Below are positions 21,596 to 31,038 of a stretch of 64,000 nt of DNA, piece by piece. Under the pieces are notes generated by a model. The model made no database searches and was not told where the DNA came from. It saw only the letters and a list, made by a program, of their open reading frames with translations. The stretch comes from Endomicrobiaceae bacterium (GTDB taxonomy: Bacteria > Elusimicrobiota > Endomicrobiia > Endomicrobiales > Endomicrobiaceae), in NCBI GenBank assembly GCA_028711215.1, contig JAQTSO010000004.1, positions 38,653 through 102,652 of the forward strand, in the 5' to 3' direction. The translations under genes were made by a program, and so were the position numbers. Numbering within the stretch: position 1 is the stretch's first letter; the number at the start of each line of letters is the position of its first letter.

Positions 21596-22069
21596 TTATT
21601 TTTTACTTTTATTTTTAATAACTTTCTTTTTAGATGCAATCTTTTTTACAGAAACTTTCTTCTTAACAACTTTCTTTTTAGCTACAAACTTTTTTATATA
21701 AACTTTTTTTATTTTTTCTTTTTTAGTTTTTTCATCGGGGGTGTTCCAGATTTTTTCAAGATTATACTGAGCCCTTACGTCCGGAGTCATTATGTGTACT
21801 AAAAGTCCTCCGAAATCAATAACCTTCCACGTCGGTGATGAACGACCTTCTCTTCTGACCGGCGGGACATCAAAATCATACTTTAATGTTTTCTCTATTT
21901 CATTTGATATAGCATTAATTTGCGGAGTAGAGGTAGCGGTAATTATAAGAAAATAATTAGCAATCGCAGTCTTGCCTGTTACATCAATGACTATGACATC
22001 TTCACCTTTCTTATCTTCTGCAATTTTTTGAGCTTGTTTTGCTAGTTCCAAAAAATCAATTTTTACCAT
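21596..22069 (-). CDS. rsfS: Ribosomal silencing factor RsfS with Lys-rich C-terminal tail
   Basis: ARKAEDKKGEDVIVIDVTGK-like N-terminus, ANYFLIITATSTPQINAISNEIE, WKVIDFGGLLVHIMTPDVRAQYNLEKIW; then a poly-Lys tail. Confidence 0.92.
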   Translation of the reverse strand: MVKIDFLELAKQAQKIAEDKKGEDVIVIDVTGKTAIANYFLIITATSTPQINAISNEIEKTLKYDFDVPPVRREGRSSPTWKVIDFGGLLVHIMTPDVRAQYNLEKIWNTPDEKTKKEKIKKVYIKKFVAKKKVVKKKVSVKKIASKKKVIKNKSKK

Positions 22070-22078
22070 GAAAATCTC

Positions 22079-23152
22079 CTATTTTTTTTGTATTTTATCA
22101 AGTTTATCATACAAATTACAATCATTACCAATCAAAACCGTCATATCCACAAATGGTTTGGGGTTTGGCACAACTAAAACTTCTCCACAGCCTAATATAT
22201 CAACGATTTGGCTTGATTTTTCATGATTATTTATCCTATCCAAAATAATTGTAAAATCATTTTTTTGAGATTCATTCCCCCAATAAAAAACGTCAAATAA
22301 ATTTTGTCTTAACATGTTTACCGCTTTTTCCGCCAATCTGTTTTTATTTGAAGCATTTAACACTTTAAGATTTATTTTATAACGATTGTCCTCCGTAAAA
22401 TCATTATTTAAGATTTCAATAACTCTATCAAATGATATATCATCTATTTCTATTCTATTTCTTCTTATCACCGTAGGTATATCAACAAATGTAATATCTT
22501 TAATGTTAATATTTTTTATAATATGATTTATTGGTATGCAATCAATCCACTTAAAATTTGTAGACATCACAATATTATTATTTTTTAAAAATTTAATAAT
22601 ATCAATTATCATCCTTCTGTTAAAATTCACAATGACATATTTGATTACTTTAATGTTTATTACTATATTGTTTAAATAATTACTATTGTTTAAAATATTT
22701 TTTAAAAAATTATCTCCAAATAATTTGTTTACTTCCGTCTTATTAAATAACTTTAAAAAGGAATTTAATGTATCCGTATTCAAATAAATATAATAATCTA
22801 TATTCAGAGCATTATTAAATAATTTTGCAATCTCTTTTTGAATAAAATCTATTCTGTTGTTTTCTTTTTCTGTATAAAATAATTCTTTTAATGTTCTTGT
22901 CTTTGATTTTCTTTTTAAAATAGCTATATTTTCATTTATAAACAAAAATTGAATACGTTTTGTTTTCGGAATGTATTGACATAAAAGAATTTTCAAAGTA
23001 TTCGGATATGTTTCCTGACTGCCTTCAATGACCACTAATACATTAATAGTTTTGTGTAAACCTATATATTCATATATATCAGAAAGATAATACAAAACAG
23101 ACGATGCAATAATTAAACAGACAAAAAAAACCAGTATAATTTTTTTAAACAT
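22079..23152 (-). CDS. LytR_C domain protein with divergent LCP-like N-terminal region
   Basis: N-terminal TM; C-terminal INLKVLNASNKNRLAEKAVNMLRQN...VVPNPKPFVDMTVLIGNDC matches the LytR_C pattern. Confidence 0.65.
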   Translation of the reverse strand: MFKKIILVFFVCLIIASSVLYYLSDIYEYIGLHKTINVLVVIEGSQETYPNTLKILLCQYIPKTKRIQFLFINENIAILKRKSKTRTLKELFYTEKENNRIDFIQKEIAKLFNNALNIDYYIYLNTDTLNSFLKLFNKTEVNKLFGDNFLKNILNNSNYLNNIVINIKVIKYVIVNFNRRMIIDIIKFLKNNNIVMSTNFKWIDCIPINHIIKNINIKDITFVDIPTVIRRNRIEIDDISFDRVIEILNNDFTEDNRYKINLKVLNASNKNRLAEKAVNMLRQNLFDVFYWGNESQKNDFTIILDRINNHEKSSQIVDILGCGEVLVVPNPKPFVDMTVLIGNDCNLYDKLDKIQKK

Positions 23153-23713
23153 TTATTTATTATAAGAATTCCAAATATTAATGATATCAGGATGTAATAC
23201 TTTAAATCTTGAGATAACATATTGAATTTTATTTTGCAAAACCAATTTAAAGGTTTGATCCAAATCTTTGTAGATTGTATCTTTTTCTATATTAAATTTA
23301 AATTTCCTATCAGGTGATAAAGCATCTGCTATGAAAACTATTTTTTCAGCACTGCTCATATTTATTCTGCCGACAGTATGATACTTTATTGCATTTAATA
23401 TTTTTTTATTTTTAATTTTAAATTTTCTTTTGGCAATGTCTTCCGATATATATGCATGTAAAATTTGAGGAGCAAATTTTAATATAAAGGAATAATATTT
23501 TATTTTAACTTTATTAATCGCAATATATTCTTGTGACTCTTGCAATGTCATCCATTTGCCGCAATCATGCAAAAGAGATGCTATTTGGATATTATAAATA
23601 TTTTCGTTATAGTTGGTTGCTAATTTTGTTGCAAAATCATAAACATGTAAAGTATGTTCATACCTTTCTGAATTCAAATATTTATACAAATAATCAAAAA
23701 TTTTATTTTCCAT
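23153..23713 (-). CDS. yqeK: HD domain protein, YqeK-like Ap4A hydrolase
   Basis: YEHTLHVYDFATKLA...ASLLHDCGKWM; YHTVGR; downstream of nadD. Start refined to MENKIFDYL; the ORF track extends to 23776. Confidence 0.88.
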   Translation of the reverse strand: MENKIFDYLYKYLNSERYEHTLHVYDFATKLATNYNENIYNIQIASLLHDCGKWMTLQESQEYIAINKVKIKYYSFILKFAPQILHAYISEDIAKRKFKIKNKKILNAIKYHTVGRINMSSAEKIVFIADALSPDRKFKFNIEKDTIYKDLDQTFKLVLQNKIQYVISRFKVLHPDIINIWNSYNK

Positions 23714-24281
23714 ATAAATTGTTATCCTTAATATATTCCAAAACTTTTTTTGGAATAAAATCATCAACATTTTCATTGTTTTTAATCATTGTTCTGATTT
23801 GTGTTGAGGCAATATCTTTCATCAACGTTTTTGAAAGACAGGCATACTTATAATATTTACTGTTTATATCTGTAACAACATTTGGCCTTTGCATTACAAA
23901 AAAACCGTATTTTTTAGCTATATATTCCGGTTTTTTCCAAGTATCTAATTGATTAAAAGTATCTGAACCTACTATCAACTTAATTTTATCCTTAAAATAT
24001 TTTTTTTGTAAATAATCTAAAGTTTGAAACGAATATATAATTTTTTTACTTTCTATTTCAAATGTATCAAGTAAAAATTTATGATTATTCTCTATACCCA
24101 ATGACACCATATTCAATCTATGCACATCGGAAACTTCTAATTTTTGTTTATGGGGTGGTAAATATGCAGGAACAAATATAACAAAATCTAATTCAAATTC
24201 AAAAACTGCTTTTTGAGCAACTTCTATGTGTGCATTATGTATCGGATCAAATGAGCCGCCCAAAACCCCTATTTTAGACAT
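23703..24281 (-). CDS. nadD: Nicotinate-nucleotide adenylyltransferase
   Basis: GVLGGSFDPIHNAHIEVAQ; IVGSDTF; STQIR. Confidence 0.96.
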   Translation of the reverse strand: MSKIGVLGGSFDPIHNAHIEVAQKAVFEFELDFVIFVPAYLPPHKQKLEVSDVHRLNMVSLGIENNHKFLLDTFEIESKKIIYSFQTLDYLQKKYFKDKIKLIVGSDTFNQLDTWKKPEYIAKKYGFFVMQRPNVVTDINSKYYKYACLSKTLMKDIASTQIRTMIKNNENVDDFIPKKVLEYIKDNNLYGK

Positions 24282-25016
24282 TTATATTTTCTCCACAGAA
24301 TTTTTGTCAACCCAACCGCTGAATCCGTCCAATAAAAGTTTTATATTAACCCATTTTCCTAATTCAAACAAAATTATAACTTTTCTGCCGGCAAAAACTT
24401 CAAATGCCACTTCTTCAGTTTTAATTGGTTTATTTCTTACATAGGTATCTGTTAAAACAATTGCTTCCTGCATTATACACTCATTATTAAATTTAATATA
24501 CATTAACACACCGCTTAATACAAATAATATAAAAAAGAAAATTGAACTTTTAAAAAATATTTTTTGTTTTTTTAAACAATATAAGCCGAAACAAAAAGCC
24601 AAAACCGCAAATGAAACACCTGCTATAACAGTTATTTCATTTAAGGAAACTAAAAACTTTATTTCCTGAACTATAAATTCTGCAATATTAGGGTCAGGCT
24701 CTTTCGCTAATTTTGCCAACAACATTCTGTTGTATTGTATATCTTTATCTCTTGGTACAAGCCTCAAAGCTCTTTCAATATTAACAGAAGCTTTTCCGAT
24801 ATTTCCTATTTTATAATATGCATTTGATAAATTATAAAAAACATAAGGATTATTCAAACCTTCTAAAATCATAATTTCATATTCTTTTACTGCTTGATCA
24901 TAATTTTCTTGCTGATAAAATAATAATGCTTTATCCGTTTGTTCTTGATTTGTGCCGAAAGCATAAACCAGTAAAAAACAAAAAAACAATAGGAAACCGA
25001 TTAATATTTTATTCAT
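24282..25016 (-). CDS. BatE-like TPR/SH3-type membrane protein
   Basis: TPR QQENYDQAVKEYEIMILEGLNNPYVFYNLSNAYYKIGNIGKA; TM pair; SH3-like C-terminus; next to batD. Confidence 0.82.
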   Translation of the reverse strand: MNKILIGFLLFFCFLLVYAFGTNQEQTDKALLFYQQENYDQAVKEYEIMILEGLNNPYVFYNLSNAYYKIGNIGKASVNIERALRLVPRDKDIQYNRMLLAKLAKEPDPNIAEFIVQEIKFLVSLNEITVIAGVSFAVLAFCFGLYCLKKQKIFFKSSIFFFILFVLSGVLMYIKFNNECIMQEAIVLTDTYVRNKPIKTEEVAFEVFAGRKVIILFELGKWVNIKLLLDGFSGWVDKNSVEKI

Positions 25017-26670
25017 AATATTTTCTTAGCTCTTTAATAATATATTTTGTTTTATAATAGTATTTATTCATTTCCAAAACATCAGCTTTTACGGATTTAA
25101 ATTTGAAAGTCTCACACTCTTTTAAAATCCCTGATATTTCTTTTATTAATTCCGGATCCATATCAATTTCATTAAGATTTATTTCTATTTCTCTTTTTGA
25201 CATATTCATATATCCGACACTGGTTTTAGATTGTAAAAATGTTTTTAGAGCAAAATCTAAATTTGTATAAAAATTCACTTGTTCTTCTTTGCATAGATTT
25301 TCATAAGAAGCGTTAAGATACTGCACTGATTTTTTATATGCTTTTATTTTTTGCATTTTTTCATGATCTCTTTCTATATAAATAATGATAATCCTGTATA
25401 TAAAAGAACATATTGCAAACATTGCAAACAAAAACAATATTAACATAAATAATTTATTTTTAACCAGATATCTTTTGTATTGTTTGATTTTTATATTATC
25501 TTTTACGGGTTTAAAAGTCTCTTGTATGATATCGGCATTATTATTTTTGTTATCCTGTTTTCTATCATATACTCCCGGATTTACATTAAATACTATGGGC
25601 GAAGATTTAGTAACAACATAACTTTTAAAATCAGGATCAAAATAAGAAAAAGTAATTTCGGGTATATTTTTTTTACCGCTGATTAACGGAATCAGTATGC
25701 ATCGGAATTTTTTCGAACTAATAACCTCATCTGTATCAATATTAACAAAAGTTGCATATTTTTTGATATCACTTGATAATTCAAAAACCGGCTCAGTTAT
25801 GGAATTAATATTACCGTTACCTTTTATATGTATTGTTAAATTAACAGGTTCGTTTACTTTTACATTAATTTTATTAATAGATGATGTAATATAATATTTT
25901 CCTACAGCACCCGTAAAATTTTCAGGAATATTTTTCTGTGGCAAAGAAAAAACTTTAATTTTAATCGGGTTTGTTTTAAAAGTATATTTATTTTTATTAT
26001 TCAAATATTTAACTTCAACAAGTGACGAATCTATAATTATATTCCCGTCCCTCATAGGATAGAGTTGAGTTGTAACTTTAAATGTAAAATAATTTTCTCC
26101 TCCTATCAATTCATATCCGCTTTTTACATTTGATTTGTTTTTCCAAAAATCTTTAAACATAGGAAGTATATAACTTGGATTTGAATGCAAATCATATCTG
26201 GTTGCAAATTCAAGTGTATAATACACCTGCTGATTAACATATGCTACTTCTGTATCGACATATGCTTTTACAAAAGTATTTTCATCACTCATTGTATAGT
26301 TCGCCTGCACTTTTTGTGTTTTAAGGACATGAACTTCTATTGGACTTGAAACAACTTCTTTTTGATCTGCATCATAAACAGTAACTGAAGGTATTGTAAA
26401 AAAACCGGATGTTTTAGGAGTTATGATATATTCATATGTATATTGACCGTTTTTTCTGTAATTTCTTTTTGACAGAACCAAAAAATCTTCTATTTTAGGC
26501 AGCTGAAATATATCTGAATCTTTAATACTCTCGGATAATTCTACACTTAATTTAATGTTTTCACCTTCAAAAATTTCTCTTTTATCAAGTGAAATATTAA
26601 AAATTTCATTGGCAAAAAGCAAAAACGGAATTAATAAAATAAATAATAAAAAAATAGATTTCTTTAACAT
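25009..26670 (-). CDS. BatD-like (oxygen tolerance) membrane protein
   Basis: Signal peptide, LDKREIFEGENIKLSVEL, NGQYTYEYIITPKTSGFFTIPSV; TM; Bat operon context. Confidence 0.85.
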   Translation of the reverse strand: MLKKSIFLLFILLIPFLLFANEIFNISLDKREIFEGENIKLSVELSESIKDSDIFQLPKIEDFLVLSKRNYRKNGQYTYEYIITPKTSGFFTIPSVTVYDADQKEVVSSPIEVHVLKTQKVQANYTMSDENTFVKAYVDTEVAYVNQQVYYTLEFATRYDLHSNPSYILPMFKDFWKNKSNVKSGYELIGGENYFTFKVTTQLYPMRDGNIIIDSSLVEVKYLNNKNKYTFKTNPIKIKVFSLPQKNIPENFTGAVGKYYITSSINKINVKVNEPVNLTIHIKGNGNINSITEPVFELSSDIKKYATFVNIDTDEVISSKKFRCILIPLISGKKNIPEITFSYFDPDFKSYVVTKSSPIVFNVNPGVYDRKQDNKNNNADIIQETFKPVKDNIKIKQYKRYLVKNKLFMLILFLFAMFAICSFIYRIIIIYIERDHEKMQKIKAYKKSVQYLNASYENLCKEEQVNFYTNLDFALKTFLQSKTSVGYMNMSKREIEINLNEIDMDPELIKEISGILKECETFKFKSVKADVLEMNKYYYKTKYIIKELRKYYE

Positions 26671-29600
26671 TTACCAATCTCTCTGAGTTTCATCTATTTC
26701 CTGCCCTTTTATTTTTTTATCATTTTCCGGCTTATCCATATCACCGTAAAAATTTAAAACCCGGTTCAAATCCTGATTGCCTATTTTTTTACTTTTTGTA
26801 TCACTACTTTGCTCATCCATATCCTCATTTTCTTTTGGATCAAAATCACTGTCTAAATCCGCCATTTCCGCCATTGATTTTTCAAATTCATCAGCCATTT
26901 TATTTTTTTCTGTCTTTAATTGTTCTTCTGTTTTCTTTAATTTTTCAAGTTTATTGTCAGAATCAGATACCTGACTTGCATACATTTTGGATTCTTTATC
27001 CATATTTTTATATTTCATCTTCATTTCATCCATTTTATTTGAACTTAATGCTTGTCCTACTTGAAGTCTCTGATCCATTGTTTTAATCAAATCACTTTCA
27101 GCGGTTTTAATTTTCCTTTCAATATTCGCATTTTTGTCTTCGTTATACTGTCTTCTTAATTTTTCTAATTCCGCTTCAAGTTCTCTTTGTTTCTTTAATA
27201 TTTGATCTAACTTTTCTTTTTCTTTTTGTAAAGCTTCCTGTTGTTTTTTTAATTCCAGGCTTGCAATATCTTTTTCGCTGTTTGCCCATTTTTTACCGTG
27301 CTCAGCTTTCTGTTTATCTTTTTCAACTCCCATCTGGGCTTCCTTGTTTTTGGTCAATTCTCTATTGATATCTTTTATTTTTTTCTGCATTTTCTGCATT
27401 TGTTTTTTTAATTCTGCCGTTTTTTTATCTTTTTCTGTTTCTTGAGGTTTTTTTACTAATTGATTTTCCTCTTTTTCATCTGTTTTTTTATTAATATTTT
27501 GCTTCAGATTTTTTATATTCTCCTCTAACATTTTTTGCTGTTGAATTAATTTATTATTTAATTTTCTGGTTTCTTCCTGTTGCTTTTTTAATTCATTTAT
27601 TGCTTCTTCCTGTTGTTTTTGTTCATCTTTATTTATTTCTTGATTATTAGCTCCACTTTTATCTTGATTTCTCCACATCTCTTTCAATATGCTTTCTTTT
27701 GTTTTATCATTTCCTATGTTCACTTTTTGTTCATTAAGATTTTTAATTTTATTACTGTTTTCATTTATTTCGTTTTGCAAGATTTCCTGTGCTTTTTCAA
27801 ATCTTTCAAATTTTTCAACATTTCTTTCTTTTTTGCTTTCTTTAAATTCATTTATTTTGCTTTCTTCTTTTTCTATTGATTTTTTAATTTCTTCCAATTG
27901 TTTAGATTGTTGCCTTAAATGTTCAAGTCTTTTTTGAGCTGTCACTTTTTCTTTTAAACTTCTGTTTACGGATTCAAGTTCTGAAAGAAGACTTTTTTGT
28001 TCCTGCTTAATTCTAGTTTCTTCTTCTTCCAGTTCTAATTTCTGCTTTTCAAGTCCGGCCATACTTTTATTAATGTCCAAATTATCAGACTTTGCCAATT
28101 TGACTTCAGTTGACTGTGTTTGCTTTTCATTCATACGGATATTTTCAAAAGATTGTTTTTTCTGTTTTTCCAAAATATTTTGAAATCCATCCTTTAACTC
28201 GTTATCTTTAATATCTTTTACTTGTTTTTCCAAATCATTAATATTTGTCTGCAAATACTGTTTGTTATTTATTAAATCTTCTTTAATTTTACTGTTTTTT
28301 TCCTGTTTTATCGTATCTTCCAATAATTGCATTTGCTCTTTATTTTTCTCTATCTGTTTTTCAAGCAATCTTTTATTTTCATTTTTTGTTTTTGCCAATT
28401 CCATATCTATATTTTCATTTAATTTTTTTTCTGTAAGATTTTGTTTTTCTAATAAATCTTTTAAATCTTTCTCTTTCGTATTTTTTCTTAACGTCATTTT
28501 TTTAAGTTCATATTTATTATTCTGTTGCTGTTCTAGAATTTCTTTATTTATTTTCTGTTGCATAGCATCTTCAAAAATTTTTGTTTTTTGATGAAGTTTT
28601 TCCTTTGATTCTATTTGGCGTTGCAGACTTTGCATATTGCGTTGATATTCCTTTGCAATTTCTGATTTGAAGTTTTTCATATCTTCCTTAATTTTTTGAA
28701 AAACTTCTTTTCTTTGATTTTCAATATCCTGTCTATCTTTTTCTATAATTTTTTCCTGACCGGTTAATTCATCTATTTTATCTTGTTGATTTTGATTTTT
28801 GTCCGTTTTTTTCAGTGCCATCTTTTGTGCATTTAATTGCATCTGTTTATTCAAAATTTCATCGTATTTTGCATCCAGTTGTTTTTTTTGTTCATTTAAC
28901 AAAAGTGATTTTTGTTGTTTTTCTGCTATTTTCTCAATCTGTTTATCCATCTGCTGTTTTAATTTTTCAATTTCATTTTTTTGCTCTGCATTTTGTTGTT
29001 CAATAACCGATAATACCTTCTCTTCTATTTTAACCTTAGACTTCTCATCCGCTAAATTTTTTAAGTCTTCAATATTTAACTTTTGCATTTCATTTTTTTG
29101 ATTTTGTTGGACTAATTTATTCTTTTCTTCTTCAAATATTTTATTATATTTATCTAATTCATTTTTCTCAGTTATGTTTTTCAAATTATTGATGCTGTTT
29201 TCCAACAACTCTAATTGCTGATTATATTGATGATTTACAAGTTCTTTTTTGTCAACTGACAATTTTTGCATTAATGTATTATTACTGATTTTTTGTTCAT
29301 ACTGCTGTATTTGGGATAGTTTCTGTTCCATATTTTCAGATTCTTTTTGTTTCAAAAGATTATCATGCTGTTTGTATACATCATTTAAATCTCCTGACAT
29401 AGAATCTATTTTTTCTGTGGTTTGCAGTTGATGATTTAATACATTTTCTTTTATCTCCAGAATATTTTTTTCAAGTTCTGTCCCCATCATTTGACGTTCT
29501 TGTATCAACGATTGGATATTATTTGAAATTTCATCAAGTTTTTGCCTGCTTAACCGTTCCTTGTTTGAGATATCATTTAATTTATCTTTGAGTTTTTCCC

Positions 29601-31038
29601 TTTCTTCTATATTCTGTGTTGAATTAATCTCATTTTCAACATTTGTTTTTTCCTGAGATAATTTTTCTATGGAATTATTCATCAATTGTTGTTGTTGATA
29701 AAGATTTTGCTCTTCACTGATATTCTTTTGTGCAATTTCTTTATTTAATTTTGACATTTCTCTTAAAATTTCCGATTGTTCATTATTTGATTGCTCAAGT
29801 ATTTTTTGTTTTTGAATATTAATCTGTTCAAAAGCATTTTGCACGTACAAATTATCTTTTTGCTGATTTTGCAAAGAATTCTGGGATTGGATTATATCTT
29901 CATGTTCATATTTATATTTTGATTTTTTGTTATCCTTTTCATTCTCCAACGGTGGTACATTATATACTATTTGTTTCTTTTCCTCTTTTTTTTCAATATC
30001 GGAATAATCAATTTGATTTAAATTACGGTATATTACTTCCTTTTCTTCTTCTATTAAAACCTTTTTATCGTCAGCATAGCTCGGAGCAAAATATCCGTCA
30101 ATAATCTTTTTCGGATTTATTACTTTTTCCGGTCTTACTACTTCCTGAAATATATTATCCTCTATTTTTTCCAGCATCTCAACTTTATTGTTGGTTTTTT
30201 TAAAGTTTTCTTTTAATTTTGACTCCAAAATATTTTTTTGTTCTTCCAATTTTAAATTTGCCGTTTTATCTTCTTCACTTAAAGAATTATTTGCAGATTT
30301 TTGAATATTATCTTCACTTTGTTTTGATATTGTTTTTTCCAATTCCTGTTTTTGTGCCAAAAGGTTTTGTTTTTCCTGCAATAAATATTGCAAATCATCT
30401 TTGATATATTTTGTATTAAGCTGTTTTTTTTCAGCAATAGCTGTAGCTATTTTTGCTACTTCTTCATTTTTAACCTGTTTTTCTGAACCCACCTCCTTTA
30501 AATTGCCGGTAATTTTTGTTTCTTCTTCTTCTATTTTATTTTTTTGTTCATTTAAATCTTCTTTGAATGCTTCAGCTATTTTTGCTATTTCTTCATTTTC
30601 CCAAATCAAATTCATGATATATTCGATATTGTACATTGCATCCATATCAATAGGATTAAGAAATAGAGTAAGCTTGTAATACTCTAATGCTTTATCATAA
30701 TCGTCATAAAGAAAATAAATATTGCCTATGTTATAGTATATTTCTGATTTTTCCAAATTATTTATTTTGCCTTCCTGCAGTATTTTTTCATATACAGCTA
30801 AAGCCTCTTCATAATTTGAAATTTTATATTTTAAATTTGCGTAATTAAATTTGAGAATATAATCATCTGTTTTTCTTTTTAACATTTTTTTAAATTCTGT
30901 TTCAAAATCTTTAAAATTACCGTTTTTCAGTTCTTCTACTGCACGGTTGTTTATTTTTTTAATACTTATAAAATAGTTATATGAAATAACCATCACAAAA
31001 GTTAATATAAGAAATACAAATATTTTAAATTTATTCAT
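26671..31038 (-). CDS. Giant TPR plus coiled-coil protein at the BatC position (~1455 aa)
   Basis: N-terminal TM and TPRs (YYNIGNIYFLYDDYDKALEYYKLTLFLNP), then over 1200 aa of K/E/Q-rich coiled coil. Start refined to MNKFKIF (SD GAGAGG); the ORF track extends to 31080. Confidence 0.85.
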   Translation of the reverse strand: MNKFKIFVFLILTFVMVISYNYFISIKKINNRAVEELKNGNFKDFETEFKKMLKRKTDDYILKFNYANLKYKISNYEEALAVYEKILQEGKINNLEKSEIYYNIGNIYFLYDDYDKALEYYKLTLFLNPIDMDAMYNIEYIMNLIWENEEIAKIAEAFKEDLNEQKNKIEEEETKITGNLKEVGSEKQVKNEEVAKIATAIAEKKQLNTKYIKDDLQYLLQEKQNLLAQKQELEKTISKQSEDNIQKSANNSLSEEDKTANLKLEEQKNILESKLKENFKKTNNKVEMLEKIEDNIFQEVVRPEKVINPKKIIDGYFAPSYADDKKVLIEEEKEVIYRNLNQIDYSDIEKKEEKKQIVYNVPPLENEKDNKKSKYKYEHEDIIQSQNSLQNQQKDNLYVQNAFEQINIQKQKILEQSNNEQSEILREMSKLNKEIAQKNISEEQNLYQQQQLMNNSIEKLSQEKTNVENEINSTQNIEEREKLKDKLNDISNKERLSRQKLDEISNNIQSLIQERQMMGTELEKNILEIKENVLNHQLQTTEKIDSMSGDLNDVYKQHDNLLKQKESENMEQKLSQIQQYEQKISNNTLMQKLSVDKKELVNHQYNQQLELLENSINNLKNITEKNELDKYNKIFEEEKNKLVQQNQKNEMQKLNIEDLKNLADEKSKVKIEEKVLSVIEQQNAEQKNEIEKLKQQMDKQIEKIAEKQQKSLLLNEQKKQLDAKYDEILNKQMQLNAQKMALKKTDKNQNQQDKIDELTGQEKIIEKDRQDIENQRKEVFQKIKEDMKNFKSEIAKEYQRNMQSLQRQIESKEKLHQKTKIFEDAMQQKINKEILEQQQNNKYELKKMTLRKNTKEKDLKDLLEKQNLTEKKLNENIDMELAKTKNENKRLLEKQIEKNKEQMQLLEDTIKQEKNSKIKEDLINNKQYLQTNINDLEKQVKDIKDNELKDGFQNILEKQKKQSFENIRMNEKQTQSTEVKLAKSDNLDINKSMAGLEKQKLELEEEETRIKQEQKSLLSELESVNRSLKEKVTAQKRLEHLRQQSKQLEEIKKSIEKEESKINEFKESKKERNVEKFERFEKAQEILQNEINENSNKIKNLNEQKVNIGNDKTKESILKEMWRNQDKSGANNQEINKDEQKQQEEAINELKKQQEETRKLNNKLIQQQKMLEENIKNLKQNINKKTDEKEENQLVKKPQETEKDKKTAELKKQMQKMQKKIKDINRELTKNKEAQMGVEKDKQKAEHGKKWANSEKDIASLELKKQQEALQKEKEKLDQILKKQRELEAELEKLRRQYNEDKNANIERKIKTAESDLIKTMDQRLQVGQALSSNKMDEMKMKYKNMDKESKMYASQVSDSDNKLEKLKKTEEQLKTEKNKMADEFEKSMAEMADLDSDFDPKENEDMDEQSSDTKSKKIGNQDLNRVLNFYGDMDKPENDKKIKGQEIDETQRDW

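Noticed and set aside
27613-29101. Several + strand ORFs rich in F/S/C/L antisense to the giant coil gene (27613-27879, 27689-27937, 28262-28591, 28799-29101)
   Set aside because: Shadow ORFs created by the Lys/Glu/Gln-rich codons on the minus strand; no SD and no recognisable motifs.
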